Under the pieces are notes generated by a model. It searched no databases. It was not told the DNA's origin and worked only from the letters and a program-made list of their open reading frames with translations. Shown piece after piece: positions 34,894 through 44,918 of a stretch of 64,000 nucleotides of DNA. Numbering within the stretch: the stretch's first letter is position 1; each line of letters begins with the position of its first letter. The translations under genes and the position numbers were made by a program. This DNA comes from Microbulbifer flavimaris (GTDB lineage: Bacteria; Pseudomonadota; Gammaproteobacteria; Pseudomonadales; Cellvibrionaceae), in the NCBI RefSeq assembly GCF_001641755.2, contig NZ_LRFG02000005.1, positions 248,001 to 312,000 of the forward strand, given 5' to 3'.

Positions 34894-35952
34894 ATGGAAG
34901 CACATCGTCGCGACCAGCTGGCAGCTGGACAGGCAGACCTTCCTCCAGAGTTGGCAGCAAATGAGGTCAATACTCGCGGAAAGAAATCGGCAAAATCACA
35001 GAAAGAGGAGAAATCCGGCGGTCGGCCCCGGAAGACCGCAGCAAAAAAAACCTCCGAACCCACCCCCCTCAAGGCTCGAGCCCGCAGGACAGACAGTGAC
35101 AGTTACCTGCAAAAGAACCTCGACGCCACACAGCTTTACCTGAACGAAATCGGTTTTTCCCCACTCCTCACCGCCGAGGAAGAGGTCTACTACGCCCGCA
35201 AGGCTCTGCGAGGCGATGGGGCCGCCCGAAAGCGGATGATTGAGAGTAACCTCCGCCTTGTGGTCAAGATTGCGCGGCGCTATGTAAGCCGTGGGCTGGC
35301 GCTGCTGGACCTGATCGAGGAGGGTAATCTCGGCCTTATACGTGCGGTTGAGAAGTTTGATCCCGAGCGTGGGTTCCGCTTCTCCACCTATGCCACCTGG
35401 TGGATCCGCCAGACCATCGAGCGGGCCATCATGAACCAGACCCGCACGATCCGCTTGCCTATCCATGTGGTCAAGGAACTCAATGTCTACCTGCGTGCCT
35501 CCCGCGAGCTGGCACAAAAGCTGGATCACGAGCCATCGGCAGAAGAGATTGCCAACCTGCTCGAGAAGCCGGTGGAGGATGTTGAGCGAATGCTGGGCCT
35601 GAACGAGCGCGTAACCTCGGTGGACACGCCCATCGGTCCCTCTTCGGAAAAAACCCTGGTGGATACCATCCCGGACCAGCAGGAGTCGGACCCGGCTGAA
35701 CTGCTTCAGGACACGGATTTATTCGAAAGTATCAATCGCTGGCTCGGCGAACTGCCGGACAAGCAGTGCGAGGTGGTTTCACGGCGCTTTGGTTTGCGGG
35801 GTTATGAGGCGAGCACCCTGGAAGAAGTGGGCCGGGAAATTGGTCTGACCCGTGAGCGCGTACGCCAGATCCAGGTAGATGCACTAAAGCGCCTGCGTGA
35901 AGTCATGGAGAAGCAGGGGCTGGACGGGCTCTCATTATTTGCCAACCTCTGA
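34894..35952 (+). CDS. rpoS: RNA polymerase sigma factor RpoS (stationary-phase sigma)
   Basis: The 352-residue sigma factor has region 1.2 ([21 protein letters not shown]), region 2 ([29 protein letters not shown] and [17 protein letters not shown]), region 3, and region 4 ([26 protein letters not shown]). An N-terminal Lys/Ala-rich tail of about 70 residues is longer than in E. coli. ATG 34894 is preceded by AAGGAG 11 nt upstream; the longer in-frame alternative at 34738 has no such site. The 289-bp leader after nlpD allows a structured 5' UTR, as known for rpoS. The nlpD-rpoS order supports RpoS over RpoD or RpoH. Confidence 0.96.
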   Translation: MEAHRRDQLAAGQADLPPELAANEVNTRGKKSAKSQKEEKSGGRPRKTAAKKTSEPTPLKARARRTDSDSYLQKNLDATQLYLNEIGFSPLLTAEEEVYYARKALRGDGAARKRMIESNLRLVVKIARRYVSRGLALLDLIEEGNLGLIRAVEKFDPERGFRFSTYATWWIRQTIERAIMNQTRTIRLPIHVVKELNVYLRASRELAQKLDHEPSAEEIANLLEKPVEDVERMLGLNERVTSVDTPIGPSSEKTLVDTIPDQQESDPAELLQDTDLFESINRWLGELPDKQCEVVSRRFGLRGYEASTLEEVGREIGLTRERVRQIQVDALKRLREVMEKQGLDGLSLFANL

Positions 35953-35980
35953 CAGTAAAAACCTTTTGATGACATGAAAA

Positions 35981-36011
35981 GCCGCGAGATCATGCCCCTC
36001 GCGGCTTTTTT
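35981..36011 (+). terminator. Rho-independent terminator of rpoS
   Basis: An 8-bp GC-rich stem (35981-35988 with 35998-36005) has a 9-nt loop and six T residues. It lies 28 bp after the rpoS stop. Confidence 0.9.
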
Positions 36012-36094
36012 ATGTTTGCTCAATGCATCAACGCCCCATTCATCCAGTCTCTGCTCACTGCTGATGGGGCAACGGTCGTGGTGCCAGTCCGTAG

Positions 36095-36424
36095 CTATTT
36101 CTGCACCCACCTTCCCCGGTTGTCCTGATAAAACTCTCCCGGCTTGAGGCGCGCCTCCAGCTTTTCAGCCGCGCGCGCTGCAACCTGGGCAATGTCGATA
36201 CCATTGCGTTTGGCGATGGCTGCATATTCGCGTTTGCGCTTGCTGTTTACCTCGTTGATCAACCGTTCCAGTTCCGGAGAAGACTGGTCGACGACCGCGA
36301 TGTAGCCGCTGTTGGCCTCACCTACCAGGCCCTGGGATCGCGCCGCATCCAGCGTAATTGCCAGTGCCGGTAGCGCGATGGCCAGGCCGATGATGAGCAG
36401 CAGATTTTTTGTCAGCCTCTTCAT
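36095..36424 (-). CDS. ydbL: YdbL family protein (DUF1318)
   Basis: This 109-residue protein has a signal peptide (MKRLTKNLLLIIGLAIALPALA). It then carries the DUF1318 core ARSQGLVGEANSGYIAVVD and the end GEFYQDNRGRWVQK. It is the last gene of ydbH-ynbE-ydbL, 9 bp after ynbE. In E. coli YdbL is reported to act as a periplasmic regulator of the YdbH-YnbE complex. Confidence 0.9.
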   Translation of the reverse strand: MKRLTKNLLLIIGLAIALPALAITLDAARSQGLVGEANSGYIAVVDQSSPELERLINEVNSKRKREYAAIAKRNGIDIAQVAARAAEKLEARLKPGEFYQDNRGRWVQK

Positions 36425-36433
36425 GATGCCTCC

Positions 36434-36628
36434 TTAGAAAATTCCCTCTTTGTCGTCAAAAAGATCGTCCAGCTCCCGGTCGACTTTGACCCGGATCTCG
36501 TGTTCGATCTTGACGTTCAGGTTCACTGTAATGGGCTCGCTGGGTGCCTGCACTGCCACCGTCGGCGTGCAGGCCGCGGTAAACAGGGCGGCTATCAGCA
36601 GCGGGGGGAGCAGTCTGGTGCCGGTCAT
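36434..36628 (-). CDS. ynbE: YnbE family small outer-membrane lipoprotein
   Basis: The 64-residue protein has a lipobox (FTAAC) and then TVNLNVKIEHEIRVKVDRELDDLFDD, which is the YnbE family core. In E. coli YnbE multimerises and extends the YdbH beta-structure to the outer membrane. It lies between ydbH and ydbL, all on the minus strand with short gaps. Confidence 0.9.
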   Translation of the reverse strand: MTGTRLLPPLLIAALFTAACTPTVAVQAPSEPITVNLNVKIEHEIRVKVDRELDDLFDDKEGIF

Positions 36629-36707
36629 GAGTTACTCCTGAGTGTCAACGCCATGTCATGATATCCGGACTAGCTTAACCCAAACTGAACCCTCTGCGTG
36701 TGACGGT

Positions 36708-39700
36708 TCACTCAAGCCTCTTTTGCAGCGCCTCGCTCAGGTCTCGGCTCGCCTGCAAAGAGCGCAGCATTGAGGGAATGTTGTTTTCGAGGTTGAGGTT
36801 GATGATGAGATCGCGATCTTTGGCCACTGAGTCACTTCGCCCCACCAGTTTTAACTTTAGTTGCATGTCACCGCTTGGGGGATAGTTCAGGGTGCCTCCC
36901 AGGGTGCGGAAGTTGTAATCCTCCAGGGCACCGGAAAGCATCTTGAGCTGGGGATTGCCGGCCAGCATCTGTGGGGAGAAGGCGCCATAATAGCGTAGCC
37001 GCCCCCCTGGAGCTCTTGCTTCCACTTCCCCGTTTTCCACGGTAATACCGTCTGGACCGGTAACCACGGGGATTTGCAGGTCCAGCGTGCCGGATGCAGC
37101 GAAGTTCTCGGCTTCCATCTCGTTTTCGAGCGCCCGCAGCGAGATGCCATTGGCGGATACCAGGCTGCGCCTCGGTTCATTGTCCAGATTCCAGCTCAGA
37201 GATTTCGAACTGATCTCTCCCCCAAGGGTTGCTGCGGAGAGTGAGGACAGAATGATATCGCGCTCTTCGGTGACCTTGAGGTCAAAGCGAATATCAGTAA
37301 TGCTCACGCCCACATCCACAGAGGATACTGATACCGGTTGAGGTTCGGGAGTTCGCCAAAAGCCCCCCGAGCGTTGTAGCTTTAAAGTGGTGCTGATGCC
37401 GGTCGCAAAGCTCTTTTCGTAGACACCCGCGATTTCATCCAGCGAGAGCTGGATTTGATCCTGCTCCCCTGCGGGCCAGGCAAACTGTGCGGTGCCGGCA
37501 AGGGACCCAGCGACGATATCGACGGGCAGGCCTCTAGCGGAGTGGCTGAGAGGCCGCTCCTTGCTGAACGAAACGCGTGGCATTCCGAGTTTGGCTTCTC
37601 CCGAGGAAGAGTCGAGATTGTGAGACCAGGAGCCCCTTACCTGGAGATCCCCGGCCGAAATCTGTCCTTTGCCACGCAGCTTGCCACCCTCCAGTGACAA
37701 ATCACCGCTGCCCGTAAAGTCGGTCTGACCGCTATTCACCCAGCGCAGCTTCCCTCCCGGAATCTGAAAACTGGCATTGAGCTTCGGCTCTCTGTCCCGG
37801 TGGGTGAAAACCAGTGAGGGAAAAGATAGCGTGCCGCCGACATTGACAGCTGGATTGGCGCTGCCTGCTGATAGAGCCGTCGCTGTGGACTCACCTTCAC
37901 AGCGGATTTCCGTCTCTTCTGCAACGCATTCGAAGGAGGGGGAATTCAATGATAATCCCTCTATCTGCACCTCGCCGCTGCTCAGTCTTTCAGCTTCAGC
38001 GGCAAATTTCGAGAGCTTGATCTTATTGCCTGACTTTGTGTGTTTGACGTTCACTGAGGTGGAAAGTTGGAGGTCGATAAGGGTTGCCTCTGGCTCGGCG
38101 AGAGCCAGTTCTGCAGCCTCCGTGCGGGCCACAACGGAGCAGTTGGGAGTATCGGAAAACTGACAGGAAGCATCGGTAACCTGGAACAAGACCGGTGTGG
38201 CCTCCTTTCCTCCCTTCTTTTGTAATGTTACCCCCTGTAGTGTGCCGCGCAGATCCGGTGCCGAGAGATGGATGTCGCCGGGCCAGCCATCAGTGGAGAG
38301 GATTACCGGTGCCTCCAAATCCACTTTCGCGGAGATCTGTTTCCAGCCGAGTTGATTCAACACCGACTTTCCTGCTGGATCTGGCCCGGTAACAAGACGC
38401 AGTTCGCTGCCGGATTTCAGCTCCAGACTTGCTTCGTGAACAAGGAGGTGGTCATTGGCGGATATGGCGAGATTTTCGCCCGGCCCTGCCAATTGCGCGT
38501 GCATTGCAAATAAAAGAGTCCCGGTTGTGCTCTCGATAGCCGCGAGATCCGGGCGCTTTTTCAGTGCGGTCTCCTGCAGTAGGGCATGAAGTTGCTGGGG
38601 AAACACCGTGCCTGAGGCCTTCAACACGGGTTTTCCACCTGTGCCCTGGGCTCGAATATTGGCAGAAAGCAGCTGCGCCATGGTTTTGCCAGTCAGATCG
38701 GCATCGACCTGGGCCTCGCCGGATAATTGTCGCAGTTGAAGCGGGCTGACGGAGCTTATCTGCGCCGAGAGCGGTTCTGTCGTCTCCATCTTCAGAGTCA
38801 GGGGCGCAAAGTCTCTGTCCAGAGTGACGGATGCTTTTTGGCTGGACAGATTCACCCAGAGGTTTTTGTATTCATCCAGGGCGCGGAGGTCGTCGGGCAG
38901 TATGCCGCTGAGTTTTGCGATCAATTCGCCGGACGAAGTCTCCACCGGCAGTGGAAGTTCCCCGCTTTGCAGCCATTGCAGCCTGGCCACTGTGGAGATG
39001 GCAGTTTGCCAGCTCTCGTCAGGGCGTCTTTCTGCGGTAGCGATAAGGACCTGAGAGGCAGGAGCGTCTCCGAGATTCACTTTGCCCCGCAGCTGCAGGC
39101 GCTCCCTGTCGGGGATGATGGTGGCTTCAGCCCGCAAGCGGCTTGTCACGTATTTTGTCAGCAGGGTGGTGGAATCCGGCAGTCGCCGGACGCTCAGCCT
39201 GGCCGTTGCCGAGTGCCAGCTCTGGTCCGCTTGTGGCCACTCTAGCTGCTGGATTTCAATGCGGGCCGGCACCGAGGCCAATGAATCGATCAGAGCACTC
39301 AGGTACAGCGGTCCGGTATCGGAGCGGCGTTTATCTTCCTGTCGGCTGGATTGACTGGTGGCTGCTGCGTGCTTGGCTGTATCAGTCTGTCCGTTGGTAG
39401 TGCCCGATTCCCTCTGTTCCCCGGATTCTCCCGAACCGGGGGGGGGACGGAGTTCGGGAAAGTACAGCTCCGCTTTACCAATAGTGAGTTCACTGTCGTT
39501 AGTGGCCCCGAATGCGCCCAGAGGATTTGCCAGTTGCAGGGCGCTGAAGTCTGCTGTGATGCCATTTTTAGTCGTAAACCTGAGTCGATCCAGGCGCACG
39601 CCTCCCCCGTAAAAATTCAGGCCATTCAGGGACTCCACGGCGCCAACATCCTGAACCGCGTTGATCAGGCTCGCGGCAACCGAATCGCGATCGCGCCACA

Positions 39701-39761
39701 GCCACCAGGCTGCTGCCACCAGCAGCAGAATGGCAATGGTGGTTCGGGACGGTTTGGGCAC
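36708..39761 (-). CDS. ydbH: YdbH family AsmA-like intermembrane phospholipid transport protein
   Basis: This protein of about 1017 residues has one N-terminal membrane anchor (TTIAILLLVAAAWWLWRDRD) followed by a very long beta-rich periplasmic region and a C-terminal YdbH domain (NFRTLGGTLNYPPSGDMQLKL). E. coli YdbH works redundantly with TamB and YhdP to move phospholipids to the outer membrane. GTG 39761 has GGAG six bases upstream and is preferred. The longer GTG 39824 would add 21 residues without a good site. Clustering with ynbE and ydbL supports the assignment strongly. Confidence 0.9.
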   Translation of the reverse strand: MPKPSRTTIAILLLVAAAWWLWRDRDSVAASLINAVQDVGAVESLNGLNFYGGGVRLDRLRFTTKNGITADFSALQLANPLGAFGATNDSELTIGKAELYFPELRPPPGSGESGEQRESGTTNGQTDTAKHAAATSQSSRQEDKRRSDTGPLYLSALIDSLASVPARIEIQQLEWPQADQSWHSATARLSVRRLPDSTTLLTKYVTSRLRAEATIIPDRERLQLRGKVNLGDAPASQVLIATAERRPDESWQTAISTVARLQWLQSGELPLPVETSSGELIAKLSGILPDDLRALDEYKNLWVNLSSQKASVTLDRDFAPLTLKMETTEPLSAQISSVSPLQLRQLSGEAQVDADLTGKTMAQLLSANIRAQGTGGKPVLKASGTVFPQQLHALLQETALKKRPDLAAIESTTGTLLFAMHAQLAGPGENLAISANDHLLVHEASLELKSGSELRLVTGPDPAGKSVLNQLGWKQISAKVDLEAPVILSTDGWPGDIHLSAPDLRGTLQGVTLQKKGGKEATPVLFQVTDASCQFSDTPNCSVVARTEAAELALAEPEATLIDLQLSTSVNVKHTKSGNKIKLSKFAAEAERLSSGEVQIEGLSLNSPSFECVAEETEIRCEGESTATALSAGSANPAVNVGGTLSFPSLVFTHRDREPKLNASFQIPGGKLRWVNSGQTDFTGSGDLSLEGGKLRGKGQISAGDLQVRGSWSHNLDSSSGEAKLGMPRVSFSKERPLSHSARGLPVDIVAGSLAGTAQFAWPAGEQDQIQLSLDEIAGVYEKSFATGISTTLKLQRSGGFWRTPEPQPVSVSSVDVGVSITDIRFDLKVTEERDIILSSLSAATLGGEISSKSLSWNLDNEPRRSLVSANGISLRALENEMEAENFAASGTLDLQIPVVTGPDGITVENGEVEARAPGGRLRYYGAFSPQMLAGNPQLKMLSGALEDYNFRTLGGTLNYPPSGDMQLKLKLVGRSDSVAKDRDLIINLNLENNIPSMLRSLQASRDLSEALQKRLE

Positions 39762-39892
39762 AGGGTTCTCCGGTCTGACTTGCGGTCGGTTTCGATATGT
39801 GGAGACTGAAACTTTACCCGCCACCTTTGCAGTAGGGTGAGGCAGGGCATCATCTACCTGTTCCAGTGTAACCGGCCACGGAGGAAACCTTA

Positions 39893-41620
39893 ATGGAAGG
39901 CATGATAGGACGGTTGAAGTCAGTTAAAAGCCTGTTGGCCGGGCTGGCTTTTCCCTTTGTACTTTTTAGTGCTGGCGCCAACGCTTATGACCGCGTGGCG
40001 GGTGAGGGCTTTGCCAGTCGCTCTCAGGCGCTGGCAACCAATGGTATGGCGGCCACCAGCCAGCCGCTGGCCACGCAGATAGCACTCGATATTCTCAAGC
40101 AGGGCGGTTCGGCGGTGGATGCGGCGATTGCCGCCAACGCCGCACAGGGCCTGATGGAACCCACCGGCTGCGGAATCGGCGGTGACCTGTTTGCCATCGT
40201 GTGGGACGCCAAGTCCGAGAAACTCTACGGGCTGAATGCCAGTGGCCGCTCACCCAAGTCCCTGCCATTTTCCTACTTTGCTGAAAACGGCCTGGATCGG
40301 ATTCCCTCCCATGGCCCCTTGCCGGTGTCGGTGCCGGGAGCCGTGGACGGCTGGTATGAGCTGCATGAAAAGTTTGGTCGCCTGCCCATGTCGGATGTCC
40401 TGCAGCCCGCCATCAGCTATGCCGAAAAGGGCTTTCCGGTAACCCAGCTGGTGGCCTATTACTGGGATCGCTCAGTGCCGCGCCTGCAGAAATTCCCCGG
40501 TTTCCGGCAGACCTTTATGCCCAATGGCCGGGCACCCAGAGAGGGTGAAATATTCCGAAATCCACGGCTGGCCAAGACCTACAAACGTATCGCTGAGGGT
40601 GGCCGGGATGCTTTTTACCGGGGGGATATCGCCCGCGAGATTGCGGCCTATATGAAAGCCAATGGCGGTTTCCTGTCTCTTGAGGATCTGGCCTCCCACG
40701 AGTCCGAGTGGGTCGACCCGGTTGCCACCAACTACCGTGGCTACGATGTATGGGAGCTGCCGCCAAATGGGCAGGGCATAGCCGCATTACAGATTCTCAA
40801 TATTCTCGAGGGCTACGATCTGGCCCGGATGGGTCGTACCAGTCCAGAGTATGTGCATCTCTTCACAGAGGCGAAAAAGCTCGCCTTTGAGGATCGGGCG
40901 AAGTGGTATGCGGACCCGGCCTTCAACCAGATTCCGGTGAAAGAGCTCATCTCCAAGGGCTATGCCGCCGAGCGGCGCAAGCTGATCGATCCAGGCCGCG
41001 CCACCAGGCGGTACGACGCCGGCAACCCGGCCCTGAAGCACGGTGATACCATCTACCTGACGGTGGCGGATGCCGAGGGCAATATGGTGTCACTGATCCA
41101 GAGTAATTACCGCGGTATGGGCTCGGGCATGACGCCCGGCGAGTTGGGTTTCATTCTGCAGGACCGCGGAGAGATGTTCAGCCTGCGAGAGGGGCACTTC
41201 AACCAGTACCAGCCGGGCAAGCGGCCCTTCCACACGATCATTCCCGCTTTCGTCACCAAGGAGGGCAAGCCGTATTTGAGTTTCGGCGTGATGGGCGGCG
41301 CGACCCAGCCGCAGATGCACGCACAGATCGTGATCAACATGGTCGACTTTGGTTTGAACGTGCAGGAAGCGGGAGACGCACCCCGCATCCTGCACAGCGG
41401 GTCGAGCCAGCCGACGGATGAAGTAATGGAGGATGGCGGCTATCTCAGCCTTGAGGACGGCTTCCCCATGGAGACCCGCCGTAAACTGGTGCAGATGGGG
41501 CACCAGGTGCGCTTCGCCAGTGGCCCCTTTGGCGGCTATCAGGCGATTATGCGCAGTGCCGACGGTGTGTATCATGGCGCGTCTGAGAGCCGCAAGGATG
41601 GACACGCCGCTGGTTACTGA
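39893..41620 (+). CDS. Gamma-glutamyltranspeptidase family protein
   Basis: The 575-residue protein has an N-terminal signal region (residues 1-31, ending near AGANA). The Ntn-hydrolase GGT fold follows, with QGGSAVDAAIAANAAQGLME and GCGIGGDLFAIVWD. The self-processing site that would make the small-subunit N-terminus is Thr386 in HGDTIYLTVADAEGN. Downstream are SNYRGMGSGMTP and FGVMGGATQPQMHAQI. It is expected to act in the periplasm on glutathione or other gamma-glutamyl compounds. A strong GGAGG site precedes ATG 39893. Substrate class among GGT-like enzymes is not certain. Confidence 0.92.
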   Translation: MEGMIGRLKSVKSLLAGLAFPFVLFSAGANAYDRVAGEGFASRSQALATNGMAATSQPLATQIALDILKQGGSAVDAAIAANAAQGLMEPTGCGIGGDLFAIVWDAKSEKLYGLNASGRSPKSLPFSYFAENGLDRIPSHGPLPVSVPGAVDGWYELHEKFGRLPMSDVLQPAISYAEKGFPVTQLVAYYWDRSVPRLQKFPGFRQTFMPNGRAPREGEIFRNPRLAKTYKRIAEGGRDAFYRGDIAREIAAYMKANGGFLSLEDLASHESEWVDPVATNYRGYDVWELPPNGQGIAALQILNILEGYDLARMGRTSPEYVHLFTEAKKLAFEDRAKWYADPAFNQIPVKELISKGYAAERRKLIDPGRATRRYDAGNPALKHGDTIYLTVADAEGNMVSLIQSNYRGMGSGMTPGELGFILQDRGEMFSLREGHFNQYQPGKRPFHTIIPAFVTKEGKPYLSFGVMGGATQPQMHAQIVINMVDFGLNVQEAGDAPRILHSGSSQPTDEVMEDGGYLSLEDGFPMETRRKLVQMGHQVRFASGPFGGYQAIMRSADGVYHGASESRKDGHAAGY

Positions 41621-41711
41621 GACCTCTTGGCAGCGCCCGTCAGATCCTTATAGTGAGCACCCCTCCGTCCAGGGCGGGGTATTTCCAATTTCCTAGAGTG
41701 AGTCGAAAACA

Positions 41712-44348
41712 ATGAAAGATGCCCAGCCCCGCACAGTCTATCTGAAAGACTACCGCCAGCCCGATTACCTGGTGGACAGCACGCGGCTGCGTTTCGAGCT
41801 GGAGCCCAACGCCACACTGGTCGAGTCCCAGCTGAAAGTGCGTCGAAACCCCGCTGCCGGCGAGGGCCTGCCGCCGCTGCAGCTTGATGGCGTCGACCTG
41901 GAACTGTTATCGGTGGCCATCGACGGCGTGCCACTGGGGGAGGACGACTACACCTGCCATGCGGAGGGATTGAGCATCCCCGTCCATCGTGCCGAATTCA
42001 CCCTGGAGATACGCAACCGTATCGATCCGGAGGGCAACACGTCGTTGGAGGGACTGTATTTGTCCAATGGCATGTACTGCACCCAGTGCGAGGCGGAGGG
42101 CTTTCGCAAGATCACTTACTACCCGGACCGGCCCGACGTAATGTCGAAGTTCACTACCACGATCGTCGCACCAGGGGACTACCCGATTCTGCTATCCAAT
42201 GGCAACGAGATCGAACGCGGGAAGATCGATGGCGATCGTCACTTTGTCACCTGGGAGGACCCATTCGCCAAACCAGCTTACCTGTTCGCGCTGGTGGCCG
42301 GACAGCTGGAGAAGGTCGAAGACCGTTTCACCACCATGAGTGGTCGCGAGGTCATCCTGGAGATCTACACCGAGCCAAAGAATATCCACAAATGCGACCA
42401 TGCCATGCGCTCTCTCAAGGCGGCTATGCGCTGGGATGAGGAGGTGTATGGGCGGGAGTACGACCTGGACATCTTCATGATCGTCGCCGTGGATCATTTC
42501 AACATGGGTGCCATGGAGAACAAAGGCCTCAATATCTTTAATTCTGCCTGTGTACTGGCCAGCCCGGAGACAGCTACCGATGCGGCCTTCCAGCGTATCG
42601 AATCCATCGTCGCGCACGAGTACTTTCACAACTGGTCCGGTAACCGGGTTACCTGCCGCGACTGGTTCCAGCTGAGCCTGAAAGAAGGCTTCACCGTGTT
42701 CCGCGATGCGGAATTCTCTGCTGACATGAATTCCCGTGCGGTCAAGCGCATCGAGGATGTGTCCATGTTGCGCACGTCCCAGTTTGCCGAAGATGCTGGC
42801 CCTATGTCGCACCCGGTGCGGCCAGACTCCTATATGGAGATCTCCAACTTCTACACCCTGACCATTTACGAGAAGGGCGCGGAGGTGGTGCGCATGATTC
42901 ACACCCTGCTGGGAGCGCAGGCGTTCCGCCGTGGCAGCGACTTGTACTTCGAGCGTCACGATGGCTGTGCGGTTACCTGTGAAGATTTCATTGCCGCAAT
43001 GGAAGACGCCAATGAGGTGGACCTGAAGCAGTTCAGGCGCTGGTACAGCCAGGCCGGCACGCCGGTGCTGGAAATCAGCGACGACTACGATGCTGATAGT
43101 AATCGCTACACGCTCACGGTTCGCCAGTCCTGTCCGCCGAGCCCGGGCCAGGCTGAGAAATTGCCATTCCATATCCCGCTCAAGATGGGCTTGCTCGGGG
43201 CGGATGGCAGTGCGCTGGCACTGGATGCCGACGGCAAAGGCGAGACCGTATTGGAAGTGACCGAACCGGAGCAGACCTTTACGTTTGAGGGTGTCCCCGA
43301 GCAACCGCTGCCGTCACTATTGCGGGGCTTTTCGGCCCCGGTAAAAGTGCGCTACGACTATTCACCGGCCCAGCTGCAACTGCTTATGCGCGCCGATAGT
43401 GACGCCTTTAATCGCTGGGATGCCGGACAGCGCCTGGCCTTCCGGGCACTGGCCCAGTTGCAGGCAGATTTCCGTTCCGGCACCGCAATGGAGCTCCCGC
43501 CTGAGCTGGTGGATGCCTACCGGAGTGTGCTTCAGCAGGACGACCTGGATCCAGCGCTGGTAGCTGAAATGCTGACCCTGCCCAGTGCCCAGACACTGGC
43601 GGAGGAGGCGGACACGATCGATGCGGAGGCCATAATTGCCTCCCGCAAATATGCCGAGCAGGCTCTGGCCGAAGCGCTTTACGAACACCTGGAGCAGGCT
43701 TACCGACGGCTCGATCACGATAAACCCTATCGTCCGGTGGCAGCGGATATTGCACAGCGGCGTCTGAAAAACGTCGCCCTTGCTTATCTGTGTGTCACGG
43801 AGCGGGAAGACGCACTGGCCCTTGCCGATAGTCAGTTCGCTACGGCAACCAACATGACTGATAGCGCAGCCGCTCTGGCGGCTCTGGTCAACCGGGCTGA
43901 TGAACAGCGCGCAGAGGCGGCGTTACAGAACTTTTATGAGCGCTGGAAAGAAGATGACCAGGTCGTGGAACTGTGGCTTTCTTTACAGAGCAGCAGCCCC
44001 AAACGCGGCACCCTCGAAGCAGTGCGGGCACTGATGGCCCATCCCGCCTTTGAGCTGACTAACCCCAATCGGGTGCGGTCCGTAATCGGTGCTTTTGCCA
44101 ACCGCAATTTTACTCAATTCCACCAGCCCGATGGCAGTGGTTTCCGGTTCCTGGCCGAGCAGGTGATTGCGTTGGATAAGCTCAATCCGCAGATTGCCGC
44201 GCGACTGGTCACGCCGATCACCCGCTGGAAGAAGTACTGCCAGGGGCCGCGGGAGCAGATGTTTGCAGCACTGCAGTCGGTCATGGCATCGGGGCAACTG
44301 TCTGCTGACCTTTATGAAGTGGTGAGCAAGAGCCTGAAAAAAGACTGA
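41712..44348 (+). CDS. pepN: Aminopeptidase N (M1 family)
   Basis: This 878-residue cytoplasmic zinc aminopeptidase has the exopeptidase motif GAMEN at residues 266-270. The zinc motif HEYFHNWSGNR begins at His302, followed by the downstream Glu in LKEGFTVFRDAEF. The C-terminal helical DUF3458 region is complete. The length matches E. coli PepN, and it releases amino acids from peptide N-termini. It is convergent with the SixA-like gene, 21 bp apart. Confidence 0.97.
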   Translation: MKDAQPRTVYLKDYRQPDYLVDSTRLRFELEPNATLVESQLKVRRNPAAGEGLPPLQLDGVDLELLSVAIDGVPLGEDDYTCHAEGLSIPVHRAEFTLEIRNRIDPEGNTSLEGLYLSNGMYCTQCEAEGFRKITYYPDRPDVMSKFTTTIVAPGDYPILLSNGNEIERGKIDGDRHFVTWEDPFAKPAYLFALVAGQLEKVEDRFTTMSGREVILEIYTEPKNIHKCDHAMRSLKAAMRWDEEVYGREYDLDIFMIVAVDHFNMGAMENKGLNIFNSACVLASPETATDAAFQRIESIVAHEYFHNWSGNRVTCRDWFQLSLKEGFTVFRDAEFSADMNSRAVKRIEDVSMLRTSQFAEDAGPMSHPVRPDSYMEISNFYTLTIYEKGAEVVRMIHTLLGAQAFRRGSDLYFERHDGCAVTCEDFIAAMEDANEVDLKQFRRWYSQAGTPVLEISDDYDADSNRYTLTVRQSCPPSPGQAEKLPFHIPLKMGLLGADGSALALDADGKGETVLEVTEPEQTFTFEGVPEQPLPSLLRGFSAPVKVRYDYSPAQLQLLMRADSDAFNRWDAGQRLAFRALAQLQADFRSGTAMELPPELVDAYRSVLQQDDLDPALVAEMLTLPSAQTLAEEADTIDAEAIIASRKYAEQALAEALYEHLEQAYRRLDHDKPYRPVAADIAQRRLKNVALAYLCVTEREDALALADSQFATATNMTDSAAALAALVNRADEQRAEAALQNFYERWKEDDQVVELWLSLQSSSPKRGTLEAVRALMAHPAFELTNPNRVRSVIGAFANRNFTQFHQPDGSGFRFLAEQVIALDKLNPQIAARLVTPITRWKKYCQGPREQMFAALQSVMASGQLSADLYEVVSKSLKKD

Positions 44349-44369
44349 GATGTTCTGTCAGTTGGAGGG

Positions 44370-44918
44370 CTAGCGGATCTGACTGTCCCGGCAGCGGCCG
44401 AGGCGGACCAGGCGCAGTCCGTGCTCGTCCAGTGAGAGCTCGGTGATCGAGGTGTAGTCGGGCCGGAACTGGCGGATGCGGGAGTCCTCGCGGATCTTCG
44501 CCACCACCGAGTTAATCACCATAAAGTGGCAAAAGATCGCCGTATCACTCTGAAGGCCTTGGAGATATGCGATGATCTCCGCTCGCCACTCCTGCTGGTG
44601 GGGTTCCAGTTGGTGCCATTCTTTATCCAGCAGACCGCGTATCCAAGGTCCCCGCTGGCTGGCTGGCAGATCAAGGGGGGAGGGGATTTCCGTCACCAGC
44701 GGCTCGATGGCAACCGGCTGCTGCCAGGCTTCAGCAAGAGGCTCGGCGGTTTGCCGCGCGCGCTGCATGGGACTGCTGATTAGAGACACCGGTGGCTCCG
44801 AGGACAGGTTCTTGGCCAGCTGACGTGACTGTTCCTCACCAAGCGGTGTCAGTGCAGGGTCACTAATCGAAGGCTTTTTCAGCGCCTCCCCATGACGAAT
44901 CAACAAAATACGAGGCAT
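44370..44918 (-). CDS. SixA-like histidine phosphatase
   Basis: The 182-residue protein has the catalytic RHG triad at residues 8-10 (ILLIRHGEA). LTPLGEEQSRQLAKNL, SPMQRARQTAEPL and the second histidine in FCHFMVIN follow. This fits the SixA/phosphoglycerate-mutase branch; E. coli SixA dephosphorylates phosphohistidine in the nitrogen phosphotransferase system. It is slightly longer than SixA, so the substrate is uncertain. It is divergent from the Asp-Ala repeat locus. Confidence 0.82.
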   Translation of the reverse strand: MPRILLIRHGEALKKPSISDPALTPLGEEQSRQLAKNLSSEPPVSLISSPMQRARQTAEPLAEAWQQPVAIEPLVTEIPSPLDLPASQRGPWIRGLLDKEWHQLEPHQQEWRAEIIAYLQGLQSDTAIFCHFMVINSVVAKIREDSRIRQFRPDYTSITELSLDEHGLRLVRLGRCRDSQIR